NCBI RefSeq assembly: GCF_900312815.1 | Contig: NZ_OMPE01000009.1 | Location: 1,550,001-1,614,000, forward strand | Length of the DNA stretch: 64,000 bases | DNA from: Aquimarina sp. AU474 | GTDB lineage: Bacteria; Bacteroidota; Bacteroidia; Flavobacteriales; Flavobacteriaceae | Direction: 5' to 3' | Part shown: positions 1 to 9,065 of the stretch, piece after piece | Position numbering within the stretch: position 1 is the first letter of the stretch | Layout of the letters: the number at the start of each line of letters is the position of its first letter | Translations under genes and position numbers: made by a program | The notes under the pieces: model-generated | Database searches by the model: none | What the model saw: the letters and a program-made list of their open reading frames with translations, nothing else | What the model was told of the DNA's origin: nothing

Positions 1-463
1 TGGTAAGAAAATGATATTCATGCAGATCAGGATCATTTGAAGAATAGGGGCCAATTGTAGGATGATAATACGAGGCAATCTGCGCATTACCATCAGAGTC
101 ACTATTATTAGGATCTTGATTGTTCATTGTCCAATGTTGTCCCCAATATCCATCATAATCCTTGCTTTGAAACCACGGAAGGTAATGAACATAAATTTTT
201 TTAGGATTTTCTTTTACAATATCCATGTGTGAAATATCAACTATCCCGTTTTTTTCTTCGATTTTTAAAAACTCGAGTTCCTCGTTAAGAACTTTTAAAA
301 GTTCTTTGTCAGTATAAGTAGTATCTTTAACTGTTTCTGGGATTAGGACTTCTTGAATTTTCGGTTCCTCAAAAGTGGTTAAATCTTCTTTCTCACAAGA
401 TGAGAAAATAAGAATTAAGATAATAGCAATGTAAATACATTGATTAGTGTAGTGTTGTTTCAT
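1..463 (-). CDS. GH99/GH71-like glycoside hydrolase lipoprotein, C-terminus cut by window edge
   Basis: Reading the minus strand from the ATG at 463 gives 154 codons with no stop, so the gene runs off the left edge. The N-terminus has a short hydrophobic segment (about residues 11-20) ending in FSSCEKED, a good lipoprotein signal, so the protein is probably membrane-anchored outside the cytoplasm. After a variable linker the sequence KIYVHYLPWF (about residue 90), then GYWGQHWTMN, IASYYHPTIGPY and SSNDPDLHEYHFL match the opening of the GH99 endo-mannosidase-like / GH71-like glycan hydrolases of Bacteroidota. Catalytic acids lie beyond the clipped end, so the activity and substrate cannot be judged. 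The family match is from memory of the motifs. Confidence 0.75.
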   Translation of the reverse strand, partial: MKQHYTNQCIYIAIILILIFSSCEKEDLTTFEEPKIQEVLIPETVKDTTYTDKELLKVLNEELEFLKIEEKNGIVDISHMDIVKENPKKIYVHYLPWFQSKDYDGYWGQHWTMNNQDPNNSDSDGNAQIASYYHPTIGPYSSNDPDLHEYHFLT

Positions 464-779
464 ATCTCATAAATTGGTTAAACGTCAAAAAAATAAAAGC
501 CCGGGCTCTAAATGTGATTTTATGAAGTTTAAAAATTCCAAAACAAATCGGAATTTAGGTTTTGACGAAATTGAGAAATCTTTTCTCTATGTGATACGCT
601 ACTATTGTGAAAATTATGTATTAATAATCTTTGGAGTGATTTTATAGTAATCATTTGATTATTATGTAATTATAGTTTGCTTTTCTTTAAATATTATAGT
701 GATTTTTTAACTGGTGATTTAATGAATTTTAAATAACAATTCTATGCTCATGAGTATAGAGGAAAACAAAAAGTGAAAA
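464..779. other. Intergenic region, no gene seen
   Basis: This 316-bp AT-rich gap lies between two leftward genes and should contain the promoter of the hydrolase gene. It holds a perfect 10-bp palindrome, AGCCCGGGCT at 498-507, followed on the minus strand by a T-rich run. It also holds a TTTTGACGAAA string near 553 that recurs near 2288. No open frame with protein-like features was found. Confidence 0.6.
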
Positions 780-1214
780 TTAATCCGAAGCATTTTCAAG
801 GGAGTAATATGGATAGGATACAGATTTAACTCCAAATTGATCACTCCATTGGCATTCGACATAATCTTTATTAAAACCTATTATTTCCATTTTAGGCCCT
901 CCGGTTTTTAGTTTTACGATATTACCTTCAAAAATATTTATATATGGTAATTCCTCTTTTTCATAGCAAATAGATTCTTTTTCATCTTTGATTTTTATAT
1001 ATCTATAATTGTTGTCATAGGAGATAAAATATTCTATATGATAGATAAGTTCACTTGCGTTATTTAAAAATTCATCTCTAATTAACTTCCCATATTTTAA
1101 TTTCCCTTTTATATGATAGGTTTTCTTTGAATTGTTCAGAATATTATTCCGTTTCAAAATTCCGATCTCGCCTTTTAACTTAATTTCTTTGTATGTATTA
1201 AATAAATTTTCCAT
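780..1214 (-). CDS. Small cytoplasmic protein with C-terminal DUF2158/YodC-like domain
   Basis: A 144-residue protein with no signal peptide. The last 50 residues (about 94-140) contain EGNIVKLKTGGPKMEIIGF followed by VECQWSDQFG. This matches the DUF2158 (YodC-like) pattern of VrLKSGGPkMTV followed by a C-x-W motif. The N-terminal 90 residues are Lys-, Tyr- and Asn-rich and I do not recognise them. DUF2158 proteins are usually about 60-80 residues, so this is a longer, two-part version. The role of the domain is unknown. The gene stands alone, with gaps of more than 100 bp on both sides. Confidence 0.7.
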   Translation of the reverse strand: MENLFNTYKEIKLKGEIGILKRNNILNNSKKTYHIKGKLKYGKLIRDEFLNNASELIYHIEYFISYDNNYRYIKIKDEKESICYEKEELPYINIFEGNIVKLKTGGPKMEIIGFNKDYVECQWSDQFGVKSVSYPYYSLENASD

Positions 1215-1351
1215 AAATATAATTTTTCCAGATTAGCCCTAATATCCAAAACTATATGATAAATATGTTATGGAAAACCGTAGTTACCTATAAACATAAC
1301 TTTTGATTATTTAAGTAATTATATTTCATTAGTTAATCGAATGCATAGTAG

Positions 1352-2158
1352 TTATTTTACCATATTGTAATTTAATTTTAGTTTAAATGTTTCAGATAAT
1401 TTTTTACTTGAAGTTCTTATTTTCAGGTAGCTAAACCATATTACCAAAAGGTTAATAGGGATTAGGAATGAATCTTTTAGTGTTATTTTAGAGCCTTCTA
1501 CTTCAATCCAGCTATCTAATGGTTCTTCGCTGATACAGTTCAAAAGATCTTTTAATCCAATATGTTTTTTAAGTCTTAAAAAGATTTCTATATCGAATAA
1601 CCATCTGCTAATAAATCTTTGACTGTACACATTTTCGATAATATTTTTCTTAAACACTTTGGCTCCACATTGTGTATCTTTAATAGGAAGTTGTAGGATA
1701 TGGCGAATAAAAAACCCGACAAAATTTGACAACAATTTTCTAATAAAGTTTCTTTCTATATTATTAGCTTCTTCAGTTTTTCTGGATCCAAAAACCATAG
1801 ATAGTCTAGGGTTATTGTTTAATTTTTGTACCAGATTATCCATTTCTTCTAAAGATGTAGATAGATCTGCATCTAGAAATGCAATGTTTTCAATGAAGCT
1901 TAATTGAGCAAGATAGTTGGCTCCGGTTTGTACTGCTGTAGCTTTACCTTGATTAGTTTCTAAGTTAAGTACAGTTATTTTATTGGGGTCAAATTGTTTT
2001 AGATCATATAACATTTCTAATGTATTATCAGAACTGCCATCGTTAACAAAACAAAGATGATAATTTGAATTTTCTTTAATGAATTTGCAAAATTTTTCCT
2101 TTTCCAGTCTATAATATTCATTATAGCATGGAATAATAATTCCGGTAATTTTCGTCAT
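1352..2158 (-). CDS. Glycosyltransferase family 2, polyprenyl-phosphate hexose synthase type
   Basis: 268 residues, no signal peptide. It has the GT-A features of family 2: IIIPCYNE (residues 7-14), VNDGSSDNT (38-46), LDADLST (95-101) with the metal-binding Asp pair 96/98, and GSRK (124-127). The later DTQCGAKVF (161-169) and RWLFDIEIF (185-193) are typical of the dolichyl/undecaprenyl-phosphate glucosyl- or mannosyltransferase subgroup (ALG5/DPMS-like). It probably moves a sugar from a nucleotide donor to a lipid phosphate at the inner membrane. The C-terminus has one weakly hydrophobic segment near 232-243, which could be amphipathic and contact the membrane. The sugar cannot be told from sequence. 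No partner glycan genes lie next to it. Confidence 0.85.
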   Translation of the reverse strand: MTKITGIIIPCYNEYYRLEKEKFCKFIKENSNYHLCFVNDGSSDNTLEMLYDLKQFDPNKITVLNLETNQGKATAVQTGANYLAQLSFIENIAFLDADLSTSLEEMDNLVQKLNNNPRLSMVFGSRKTEEANNIERNFIRKLLSNFVGFFIRHILQLPIKDTQCGAKVFKKNIIENVYSQRFISRWLFDIEIFLRLKKHIGLKDLLNCISEEPLDSWIEVEGSKITLKDSFLIPINLLVIWFSYLKIRTSSKKLSETFKLKLNYNMVK

Positions 2159-2812
2159 ATTTCTTTAAGATTTGGGTATACTTCTGGGGTGTTGAAGTAT
2201 AATTTTAAAGAAGGCTTTTTTATTTTGGGGCCTAATCTTTAATATGTTAAACATTCTTCTAGGGTTTTTTGAAGACCATTTGACATTTTGACGAAAACTT
2301 ACTGTAATAAGTTTTATATATAAATAGGGTTACTAAACTCTTTAATGTTACGTTCTTCTGGGGTGTAGAAGAAAATTTAGCAATTTGACGAAGTTTCTAT
2401 TTGTGATTGTGATAAGATTTTGTTTCTCAACACATTGTAAAACTAAAAAGTATTTTTAAAATTTATTTATGGTAAAACCACAATTTTTGTAAGGAAACAC
2501 CAAAAACCATGTATTTCATCGAAAATTGAGTGTTTTTTACTGAAATTTTAACATTTTTCATCACAAAAATGTAGGTTTAATATTACTAAAGTTAATAACA
2601 ATGAGGTTTTCCGTATCAATTTTGTGTTAAAAATTGAGGTTTTCCCTTCTCTTTTGGAGTACTTTTTTGTAATAAAATGTTAAAAAAATCAAATTGGATA
2701 GATTATCTAAAAAACTCTGTTAGTCTAATAAAAAACTTATGTGCATTTTAATAGTGACTTTTTGAAGTAATGCTTACTTTAACATTGTTAATCCACTTTT
2801 ACACAAAAAATA
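2159..2812. other. Hairpin-rich intergenic region between divergent genes
   Basis: 654 bp separate the glycosyltransferase (left) and the TPR/barrel gene (right). No credible ORF was seen. The left half is rich in small inverted repeats. Three share a GGGG- or AGGG-containing loop: arms 2177-2184/2194-2201, 2255-2259/2271-2275 and 2353-2359/2367-2373. A fourth has 8-bp arms at 2294-2301/2308-2315. The right half is plain AT-rich DNA that should hold the promoter of the gene starting at 2813. Confidence 0.6.
2177..2373. repeat. Three related short hairpins (TTC-TnGGGG-GAA type)
   Basis: Unit 1 is TATACTTC, loop TGGGGTGTT, GAAGTATA (8-bp perfect stem, 2177-2201). Unit 2 is TCTTC, loop TAGGGTTTTTT, GAAGA (5-bp stem, 2255-2275). 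Unit 3 is TTCTTCT, loop GGGGTGT, AGAAGAA (7-bp perfect stem, 2353-2373). The arms vary while the CTTCT(g/a)GGG core is kept, so the elements are related rather than simple duplications. They lie 19-215 bp upstream of the glycosyltransferase start. Function unknown. Confidence 0.5.
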
Positions 2813-4903
2813 ATGCACTTAAAGTCATTTTTTCTAACCCTTGTATTTTTACTATTATATTCATCGTTATTCTCACAGGATATGAAACAAGGTTTCAATT
2901 ATTTAGAAACAGGGAAATATGTAAAAGCCAAAGAGTTCTTTGAGAATATTCTTGGAGAATTTCCTGAAAATAAAACTGCCAGACTATGTTATGGTAGAGC
3001 TGTGGGTTTATCGGGAGATGCTAAAGAGGCTGTAACTATATTCACCAAATTAAAAGAGGAGTACCCAAATGATTTTGAAATTAAATTAAACTATGCCGAA
3101 TCTCTTCTTTGGGATAAACAGTTTAATAATGCAGAAGGTTTTTACGAAAAATTAGTAGTTGAAAACCCTACAAGTTTTGCTGGAGTTTTGGGATATGCCA
3201 ATACATTGTCTAATTTAAAAAAATACCCTGAAGCGTTAGAATGGGTAGATAAAGCGCTCAAAATTATCCCTGGGAATGCGAATGCATTATTATCCAAAAA
3301 ATATATTCGTTTGGGATATGCATCTATCTTATCTCAAAATAAAGAATACAAAAGAGCATTAGAACTCCTAGATCAAAACCTTAAGGATTTTCCTAATGAT
3401 AAAGAAACACTGCTAAACAAAGCAAATATTTTTCTTCTTACCAATAGATATACTGAGGCCGAACAAAGCTATTTGGGTTTTGCAAATAATGCAAAAGATA
3501 GTATTACAGCCATTAACGGATTGGCACTATTGGCTCATAAAAAATATAAAGATAAAAAAGCTCTGCAATTGGCACGAATATCAAAAAAGAAAGTCACACG
3601 ATTTAAAAATGATAAAAATTTATGGTTATCTACCCAAGAACGTTATATACAAGCCTTACTCTGGAATAGAAAATTCTCTCAAGCTAAAACAGAGATAGGA
3701 AAATTGAAAACCAAACTTCCAAATGAAGCTAGAGTTTTGAGTCTTGAAGCTACCTATGGTATGTATACCAGTAATTTTGGAATAAGTTTAGATAGATATA
3801 ATACTATTTTGAATACATCACAAAATTCGTTTGATGGTAATTTAGGAATTGCAAATGCATATAGAGCTGCGGGGCTGGATATGAAATCTTATGAGTATGC
3901 TTTTAAAACCTTGAAATATTATCCCAAACAACCCGATGCCGAAAAATTGATCAAAACTCTTAAGAAATCTCATACTCCATTCTTAGAAGAAAAAACGGCC
4001 TATACTTTTGATAATGGAGATAATGAAGCTTTTAATGTTACCGTAAGAGCCGAAATCCCTTTGTCTGTTAAGTTTATTCCTCAAGTACAATATGATTATA
4101 GAACTACAAAAAACACCATAACAAATGTTGAGGCTAGTTCTCATGATTTTTCGGCAGGATTTTTATATAAACATAATGGTAAAATTTCCTTGTTTTCGAA
4201 GGTAGGGATAACAAGTGCCAAAGGTTTTACTACAGATTTTAATGCATTGGTTGCAGAGGTTATGCTTAAAACAAAGCCTTTTAGGCTTCAGAGTCTTGAT
4301 GTTGGATTTAAAAGAGATCTACAAAATTTTAATGCAGACTTGTTGAATAGAGAAATTTTAATGAACAATTTTATTTTAAATTATAATTTAGGAACTAATT
4401 TTAATTTGGGATGGTATACACAATACATATATACATCTCAGACAGATGATAATTCAAGGAATCTATTGTTTACCTCTTTATATTATACCTTTTTAAGAAG
4501 ACCAGTGATAAAGGGAGGGATTAATTATCAATATATCACTTTTGAAAATCAGGTGCCTACTATTTATTTCAGTCCTTCACAATTTAATCTTGGAGAAGTG
4601 TTTTTAGAAATCCTCAGTGATTCAAACAAAAAATGGTCATATTCGTTAAGTAATGCATTAGGTCGACAGTTTGTCGAGGATGATCCTAGTTCATCTACTT
4701 TTAGGGCCGAAGGAAAATTTATGTATCAGTTTTCGGATCGTTTTAAAGCTACGATTTACGGTAAATACAGTAACATAGCATCAGCTACAGCAGCTGGTTT
4801 CGAATTTACTGAATTAGGGTTTAAATTAAAATGGCATTTTTTAAGGAAACCTATTTTTGATAAAAAAATAATGGAACAAAAAAATAGCGAGAACAAAAAG
4901 TGA
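2813..4903 (+). CDS. Secreted TPR protein with C-terminal outer-membrane beta-barrel (YaiO-like)
   Basis: 696 residues. The signal peptide is residues 1-22, ending SLFSQ. Residues 25-390 are tetratricopeptide repeats; visible units include YLETGKYVKAKEFFENIL and YAEALLWDK-like helices, with the A/G/P spacing typical of TPRs. From about residue 400 the sequence changes to alternating polar/hydrophobic strands rich in Tyr, Phe and Asn (for example FIPQVQYDYRTT, FNLGWYTQYIYTSQ, GFKLKWHFLRKP). This resembles the YaiO-type outer-membrane barrel often joined to TPRs in Bacteroidota. Inference: an outer-membrane protein with a periplasmic TPR domain, perhaps for polysaccharide handling. Its 3' end carries one arm of a terminator shared with the convergent gene. 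Confidence 0.75.
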   Translation: MHLKSFFLTLVFLLLYSSLFSQDMKQGFNYLETGKYVKAKEFFENILGEFPENKTARLCYGRAVGLSGDAKEAVTIFTKLKEEYPNDFEIKLNYAESLLWDKQFNNAEGFYEKLVVENPTSFAGVLGYANTLSNLKKYPEALEWVDKALKIIPGNANALLSKKYIRLGYASILSQNKEYKRALELLDQNLKDFPNDKETLLNKANIFLLTNRYTEAEQSYLGFANNAKDSITAINGLALLAHKKYKDKKALQLARISKKKVTRFKNDKNLWLSTQERYIQALLWNRKFSQAKTEIGKLKTKLPNEARVLSLEATYGMYTSNFGISLDRYNTILNTSQNSFDGNLGIANAYRAAGLDMKSYEYAFKTLKYYPKQPDAEKLIKTLKKSHTPFLEEKTAYTFDNGDNEAFNVTVRAEIPLSVKFIPQVQYDYRTTKNTITNVEASSHDFSAGFLYKHNGKISLFSKVGITSAKGFTTDFNALVAEVMLKTKPFRLQSLDVGFKRDLQNFNADLLNREILMNNFILNYNLGTNFNLGWYTQYIYTSQTDDNSRNLLFTSLYYTFLRRPVIKGGINYQYITFENQVPTIYFSPSQFNLGEVFLEILSDSNKKWSYSLSNALGRQFVEDDPSSSTFRAEGKFMYQFSDRFKATIYGKYSNIASATAAGFEFTELGFKLKWHFLRKPIFDKKIMEQKNSENKK

Positions 4904-4915
4904 TTTTGTTCTCGC
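4887..4915 (-). terminator. Rho-independent terminator between convergent genes
   Basis: GCGAGAACAAAA (4887-4898) pairs perfectly over 12 bp with TTTTGTTCTCGC (4904-4915) around a 5-nt loop. On the minus strand the stem is followed by TATTTTTTTG, a good U-tract, so it serves chiefly the T9SS-protein gene whose stop is at 4938. The left arm lies inside the last codons of the plus-strand gene, so the two genes share it. Confidence 0.8.
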
Positions 4916-4937
4916 CATTTACCCAAATCCTGAAACA

Positions 4938-7900
4938 CTAATTCTGTTCTGTTATAAATAAACGTCCTTTACATCTTTGCTTATTATTGCCTCTTATCAT
5001 GTATTGGTAAATTCCTGGTGTTAGATTTCTAGTTTCAAAAATAACTGTATTTCGATTTACCATTAAGATTTCTTTTCTCACTATTCGACCTACCATATCC
5101 ACTACCTCAATCTCTATTTTTTCATGAATTCCTGGGATTTCAATAGTAGTATGAGTAACAAATGGGTTAGGATAATTTTTAGCCGTAGTTATTAAATTTT
5201 CTTCTTCCATAACGATTAGAACTTCTTCCTCTTCCTCTTCCTCTTCTTCTTCTTCTTCTTCTGTTTCAGTATCTACCTGCTTTGTAAATGCTAATGCAGA
5301 TATCTCTAGAGTAAAGGGAGTAAAGTTTTGATAATCTCCTTGTACAGAAAATACGATACTTCTTACTTTTTTAAGTATTTCGGCTTGATCATTTCCATTT
5401 ACAAAATCTGTAAACTTAATTGTATGTACATTTTTATCTGTAGATGCAGGTATTTTAAATCTAAGTCTATTGTTCCAGTCGGTAAGACCTTCTGTTACCA
5501 AAATAACTTCTACATCATTATCGTTTTGCATTTCAAATTGTAATGCTTCATACTCAGATACATCTAGCGTTAATTCTCCTGCCAATATATTTCTAAATAA
5601 ATTTAAAGTTTCTTTTACTTCACCTTTTACTTTGGCGTTACGCTCAACGATATAGGTGTTTTTTTGTTCTATCGAGTTATGTTCAAGTATTTCGAAATTT
5701 TCAATAACAACAGTTTCTTCTTTATAATCTATTCCCCAAGGCCCGTCTGCCAAGTATAAAGCATCTAGTTGGGTAGAGTTTTCTCCTTTGATCGAAAACC
5801 CAATGTCAAATAAGTATCCAGTTTCTACAGTAACTTGTTCATTATATGCTCCAGATAATGCTACTGTTTGCGTATAGTTTTGCTCTTTTGATATTTCTGT
5901 TTTTCTAATATTACTATCGAAAACCATGTGTTGAGCAGCTTGCTTATTTACCATATGCAATGTTAATTTTCCGTTAGAATACCACCCTTGTTGTACAAAA
6001 ACTGTAGGAACACGATTCGCTACTTTATGACTTCTTAAAGGTTTGTTCGATACGAATTTATTAAGGATATGATTAGCAATATTAGCTACTTGGGATACGG
6101 ATCCACCCCATACCTGGAAGTTTGTATAATCTCCTTCAGGGTAATCAGCTATATTCCATAAACTATAGATCTCATTTTCAGACTCTCCTTTCTTCACAGA
6201 AAATGTCAATGCATATTCAATTTCTCCACTAGCTCTTTCAATTCTTGTGCTTACTACAGTATGATTTTTGATCATTACTGTTCGCACATCTAATAGTTTA
6301 GAACCGTTTAATCGATCACAAATCGTCTTAGAATGATCATAAATACCTCCCTTGGTTACTGTTGCTAATGCCGCAGCTACTCTTTTTTCGGCTTGGTAAT
6401 AATCTACAGAAAATATAGCCTGTGCATTTGTAATTCCGATTAAATCTTCTGGACTTGATACATAAGTAGATTCGTTCCCAATTATTCCTGTTTTTGGGAA
6501 ATATACACTTAAATCATCACCACTAGCAGATTTATAGGACATAGTCTCTGGTTGAAAACGTTGTTGTGATTTTTTAGTGTTATAGAATGAATTTGTTTTT
6601 GTTCTATTAAAATTTCGTTTAGCAATAAGGTTAGCCAAATCACCATTACTTTCTAATCCTCCATCATTTGCCGAAGTAACATCTGTAGCAGTATCAATAT
6701 CAACATAATTATCTGTTTTGATTGCCGTATAAGGGCTTGCTGTGATATAAAACAAAGCATCATTAAAATCTTGATCACAAGATGCATAATCTCTTCTGAT
6801 ATCCTCAAATCCAAGGATTATTCTTTGGTTATTAGGATCAGATAATAAAACATTATGATAACGTAAGTTAGGGTCGCTTTCTGGATTATAATCCGCATTA
6901 GAATGTAATTGCCAGTTTCCTGTTCCTACACATCCATCTGACCATGCATTGGCAAGTAAAACCCATCCAATCCCAACGTTAGGAGCAAATCGCCCAATAT
7001 TTACCTTATCTCCAACTTCTAGACTACCACCGCTTCCTACTGCCGAAACATTCGGGAAAATAATAGTGATATCCTCAGGAACGGGCATCGCTGGATTTGG
7101 ATCATTAATATCATATGTATAAAATCCTAATGTGTTTTTGTATCCTGCTCCTTCGCCTACAAAAGTAACCCATATATCAGCTTCTTCTTGTAATACTACA
7201 TCGGTATCATATCCTGATGAGATGTAATGAGGATTAAAATCTGGTACCGGATAACTTTCAGGTAACGCATCATTAATCATATCAATGGTTTCTTCACTAA
7301 CAACATCTTTTTCGTCTAAGTATAGCGGTGCACCATCTGCAGTAAATTCGCCTAAATAATTATATCGGTCACATATTTCTGGAATTGGGAAACTATCAGG
7401 GGTTTGTCCTCCGTTTTCTGGAGAAAGACTAGTTTTTCTTAAATCAAAACTATCGTCTAATCCATCTTGATCAGCATCATTACCAGAAGCTGTGGTTTCT
7501 GCAATTCCGTCACCATCACTATCATAAGCTTCAGTAGTATCAAGTACTCCATTATTATCAGAATCAGTATCTAAGTGATCAAAATTATCTGCACCATCGG
7601 TGTTTACTGTTCCGTTAAGAGTACCTCCAAAATCAGGATCAAAAGCATCATCTAATCCGTCATTATCTTCATCTTTATTAGATAATGGTTTGTACGAGTC
7701 GCTATACTGTCCTTCTATAATATCAACAATTCCGTCATTATCAGAGTCAGTATCATAGCAATCAAAAATACCGTCATTATCAGTGTCTACTGGTATAAAC
7801 GTACTTCCTGTTTGATCTGCATCAAAAGCATCGGCTATCCCATCATTATCACTATCTTGAAAATTGGCATCAGATCCATTACATACACCATCATTATTTG

Positions 7901-8945
7901 TGTCTTTATCCCCACGTCCCGTTTCAACAATATCATAGATTCCGTCATTATCAGAATCAATATCTAAAAAATCAGGCATACCATCGCCATCTCTATCAAA
8001 AATGTCTTGAACTACATTATCACCATTACCGCTTATGTCATTATCCAGATAATTGAACAAATCATCCCCATCATCATCTCCATAAGGATCGATTCCATTA
8101 CATTCTACGATATTTAATATTCCATCACCATCACAATCCGCATCCATAGAATCTAATATACCATCTTGGTCTTTGTCTAATGGAGAAATACCATTAGCAC
8201 ATTTAAAACCATCATTAGAGTTAGTTGTTTCGGTAAGATTAAGTAAAGTAGCCGTTGGTGTATTACCCTCATAATCGTTAATAAGGTATAAACCACCATT
8301 ATTATCTGAAAAATAAAGTCGATTATTCGCATCTGCATAAGCAGCGCCAAAAGTGCTTTTGGGTAGATTAGCAACTGTTTTATAGGTAAACACTGGAGAT
8401 CCTGAAGAAAGATCCCATTTATAAATTTTCCCTCTACTACCACCATAAAAAGCTCCATTTACATAAGCAATATCGGCACAAGTACTAGGAGAAGCTACAT
8501 TGGCTTCGATAACCTCAAAAACAGGTGAAGAAGAACCATTATAATCTTGTAAGTTCGTTATTTTATGAAATGTTTTTTTATTGTTGTTTTGAAATACCCA
8601 TAGGTTACCTTCTGGATCTACATCGGCAGCATAACCACCTCCGAAGGCTGTATTGCCAGCAGGAGTTAAAGCGCCCAAATCGACAACCGCATCTTTACCT
8701 ATTCGTAACAAGTGTTTGTCACTTCTTTTTATGGCGTATAGATAATTGTCAACTGCATTATATCCCCCTGCGTTATAAGCAGAATAGCTATGCAATGCAT
8801 CAGAGTAGCCACCAGTTACAGGGTCATATGCTTTTAATACTCCAGAGATCACCTGGTAAAAATTACCTTCGGCACAATCAAAGGGTTGTTGTGCACTTAA
8901 AATCGTGGTCACTAGAATTGCTAGTAGAAGAGTAATTTTTTTCAT
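4938..8945 (-). CDS. Large T9SS-secreted protein with Ca-binding repeats, DUF4114 domain and sorting tail
   Basis: 1335 residues. The signal peptide is residues 1-18, ending LSAQ. Residues 20-245 look like a DUF6923-type propeller domain (FDCAEGNFYQVISG at the start). Residues 250-510 hold about ten D-x-D-x-DG thrombospondin-3-like repeats, such as DSDNDGIYDIVE, expected to bind calcium. A DUF4114-like block lies at about 650-745, with GFEDIRRDY...DQDFNDALF. A later adhesin-like region carries a poly-Glu tract near residues 1226-1244. The last 75 residues (NYPNPFVTHTTIEI ... GIYQYMIRG) form a type A sorting domain for the type IX secretion system. It is therefore probably exported across the outer membrane and surface-attached or released. 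Ligand unknown. Confidence 0.85.
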   Translation of the reverse strand: MKKITLLLAILVTTILSAQQPFDCAEGNFYQVISGVLKAYDPVTGGYSDALHSYSAYNAGGYNAVDNYLYAIKRSDKHLLRIGKDAVVDLGALTPAGNTAFGGGYAADVDPEGNLWVFQNNNKKTFHKITNLQDYNGSSSPVFEVIEANVASPSTCADIAYVNGAFYGGSRGKIYKWDLSSGSPVFTYKTVANLPKSTFGAAYADANNRLYFSDNNGGLYLINDYEGNTPTATLLNLTETTNSNDGFKCANGISPLDKDQDGILDSMDADCDGDGILNIVECNGIDPYGDDDGDDLFNYLDNDISGNGDNVVQDIFDRDGDGMPDFLDIDSDNDGIYDIVETGRGDKDTNNDGVCNGSDANFQDSDNDGIADAFDADQTGSTFIPVDTDNDGIFDCYDTDSDNDGIVDIIEGQYSDSYKPLSNKDEDNDGLDDAFDPDFGGTLNGTVNTDGADNFDHLDTDSDNNGVLDTTEAYDSDGDGIAETTASGNDADQDGLDDSFDLRKTSLSPENGGQTPDSFPIPEICDRYNYLGEFTADGAPLYLDEKDVVSEETIDMINDALPESYPVPDFNPHYISSGYDTDVVLQEEADIWVTFVGEGAGYKNTLGFYTYDINDPNPAMPVPEDITIIFPNVSAVGSGGSLEVGDKVNIGRFAPNVGIGWVLLANAWSDGCVGTGNWQLHSNADYNPESDPNLRYHNVLLSDPNNQRIILGFEDIRRDYASCDQDFNDALFYITASPYTAIKTDNYVDIDTATDVTSANDGGLESNGDLANLIAKRNFNRTKTNSFYNTKKSQQRFQPETMSYKSASGDDLSVYFPKTGIIGNESTYVSSPEDLIGITNAQAIFSVDYYQAEKRVAAALATVTKGGIYDHSKTICDRLNGSKLLDVRTVMIKNHTVVSTRIERASGEIEYALTFSVKKGESENEIYSLWNIADYPEGDYTNFQVWGGSVSQVANIANHILNKFVSNKPLRSHKVANRVPTVFVQQGWYSNGKLTLHMVNKQAAQHMVFDSNIRKTEISKEQNYTQTVALSGAYNEQVTVETGYLFDIGFSIKGENSTQLDALYLADGPWGIDYKEETVVIENFEILEHNSIEQKNTYIVERNAKVKGEVKETLNLFRNILAGELTLDVSEYEALQFEMQNDNDVEVILVTEGLTDWNNRLRFKIPASTDKNVHTIKFTDFVNGNDQAEILKKVRSIVFSVQGDYQNFTPFTLEISALAFTKQVDTETEEEEEEEEEEEEEVLIVMEEENLITTAKNYPNPFVTHTTIEIPGIHEKIEIEVVDMVGRIVRKEILMVNRNTVIFETRNLTPGIYQYMIRGNNKQRCKGRLFITEQN
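5222..5263 (-). repeat. GAA/GAG codon repeat encoding a poly-Glu tract
   Basis: A run of TCT/TCC triplets on the plus strand encodes about 14 consecutive glutamates in the T9SS protein, just before its sorting domain. As a triplet repeat, its length can change without loss of frame, so it probably acts as a flexible acidic spacer. Confidence 0.8.
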
Positions 8946-9065
8946 AGTACTTAGTTTTTGGGTTTCAGAATACTCAAAACTAGTTCAAAAGCACGATGAA
9001 GATGATCGTTATTCGGTCACTGGACGTTTGCTATAGACGAATGGAAATATAGAAAAGATAAAGGT

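Noticed and set aside
498..507. CCCGGG-centred palindrome as a terminator
   Set aside because: The stem has no room for a proper loop, so it is weak as an RNA hairpin.
5222..5263. Triplet repeat as a CRISPR or tandem-repeat array
   Set aside because: It is a simple coding microsatellite for Glu in frame with the T9SS protein.
8525..8935. 136-codon frame on the plus strand inside the T9SS gene
   Set aside because: Antisense to a well supported domain; composition rich in His and Arg without any family pattern.
9004..9048. Full LytTR site upstream of the T9SS gene
   Set aside because: Only one half (CGAATGG) matches the repeats elsewhere; the second half agrees poorly, so I mention it only as a weak hint.
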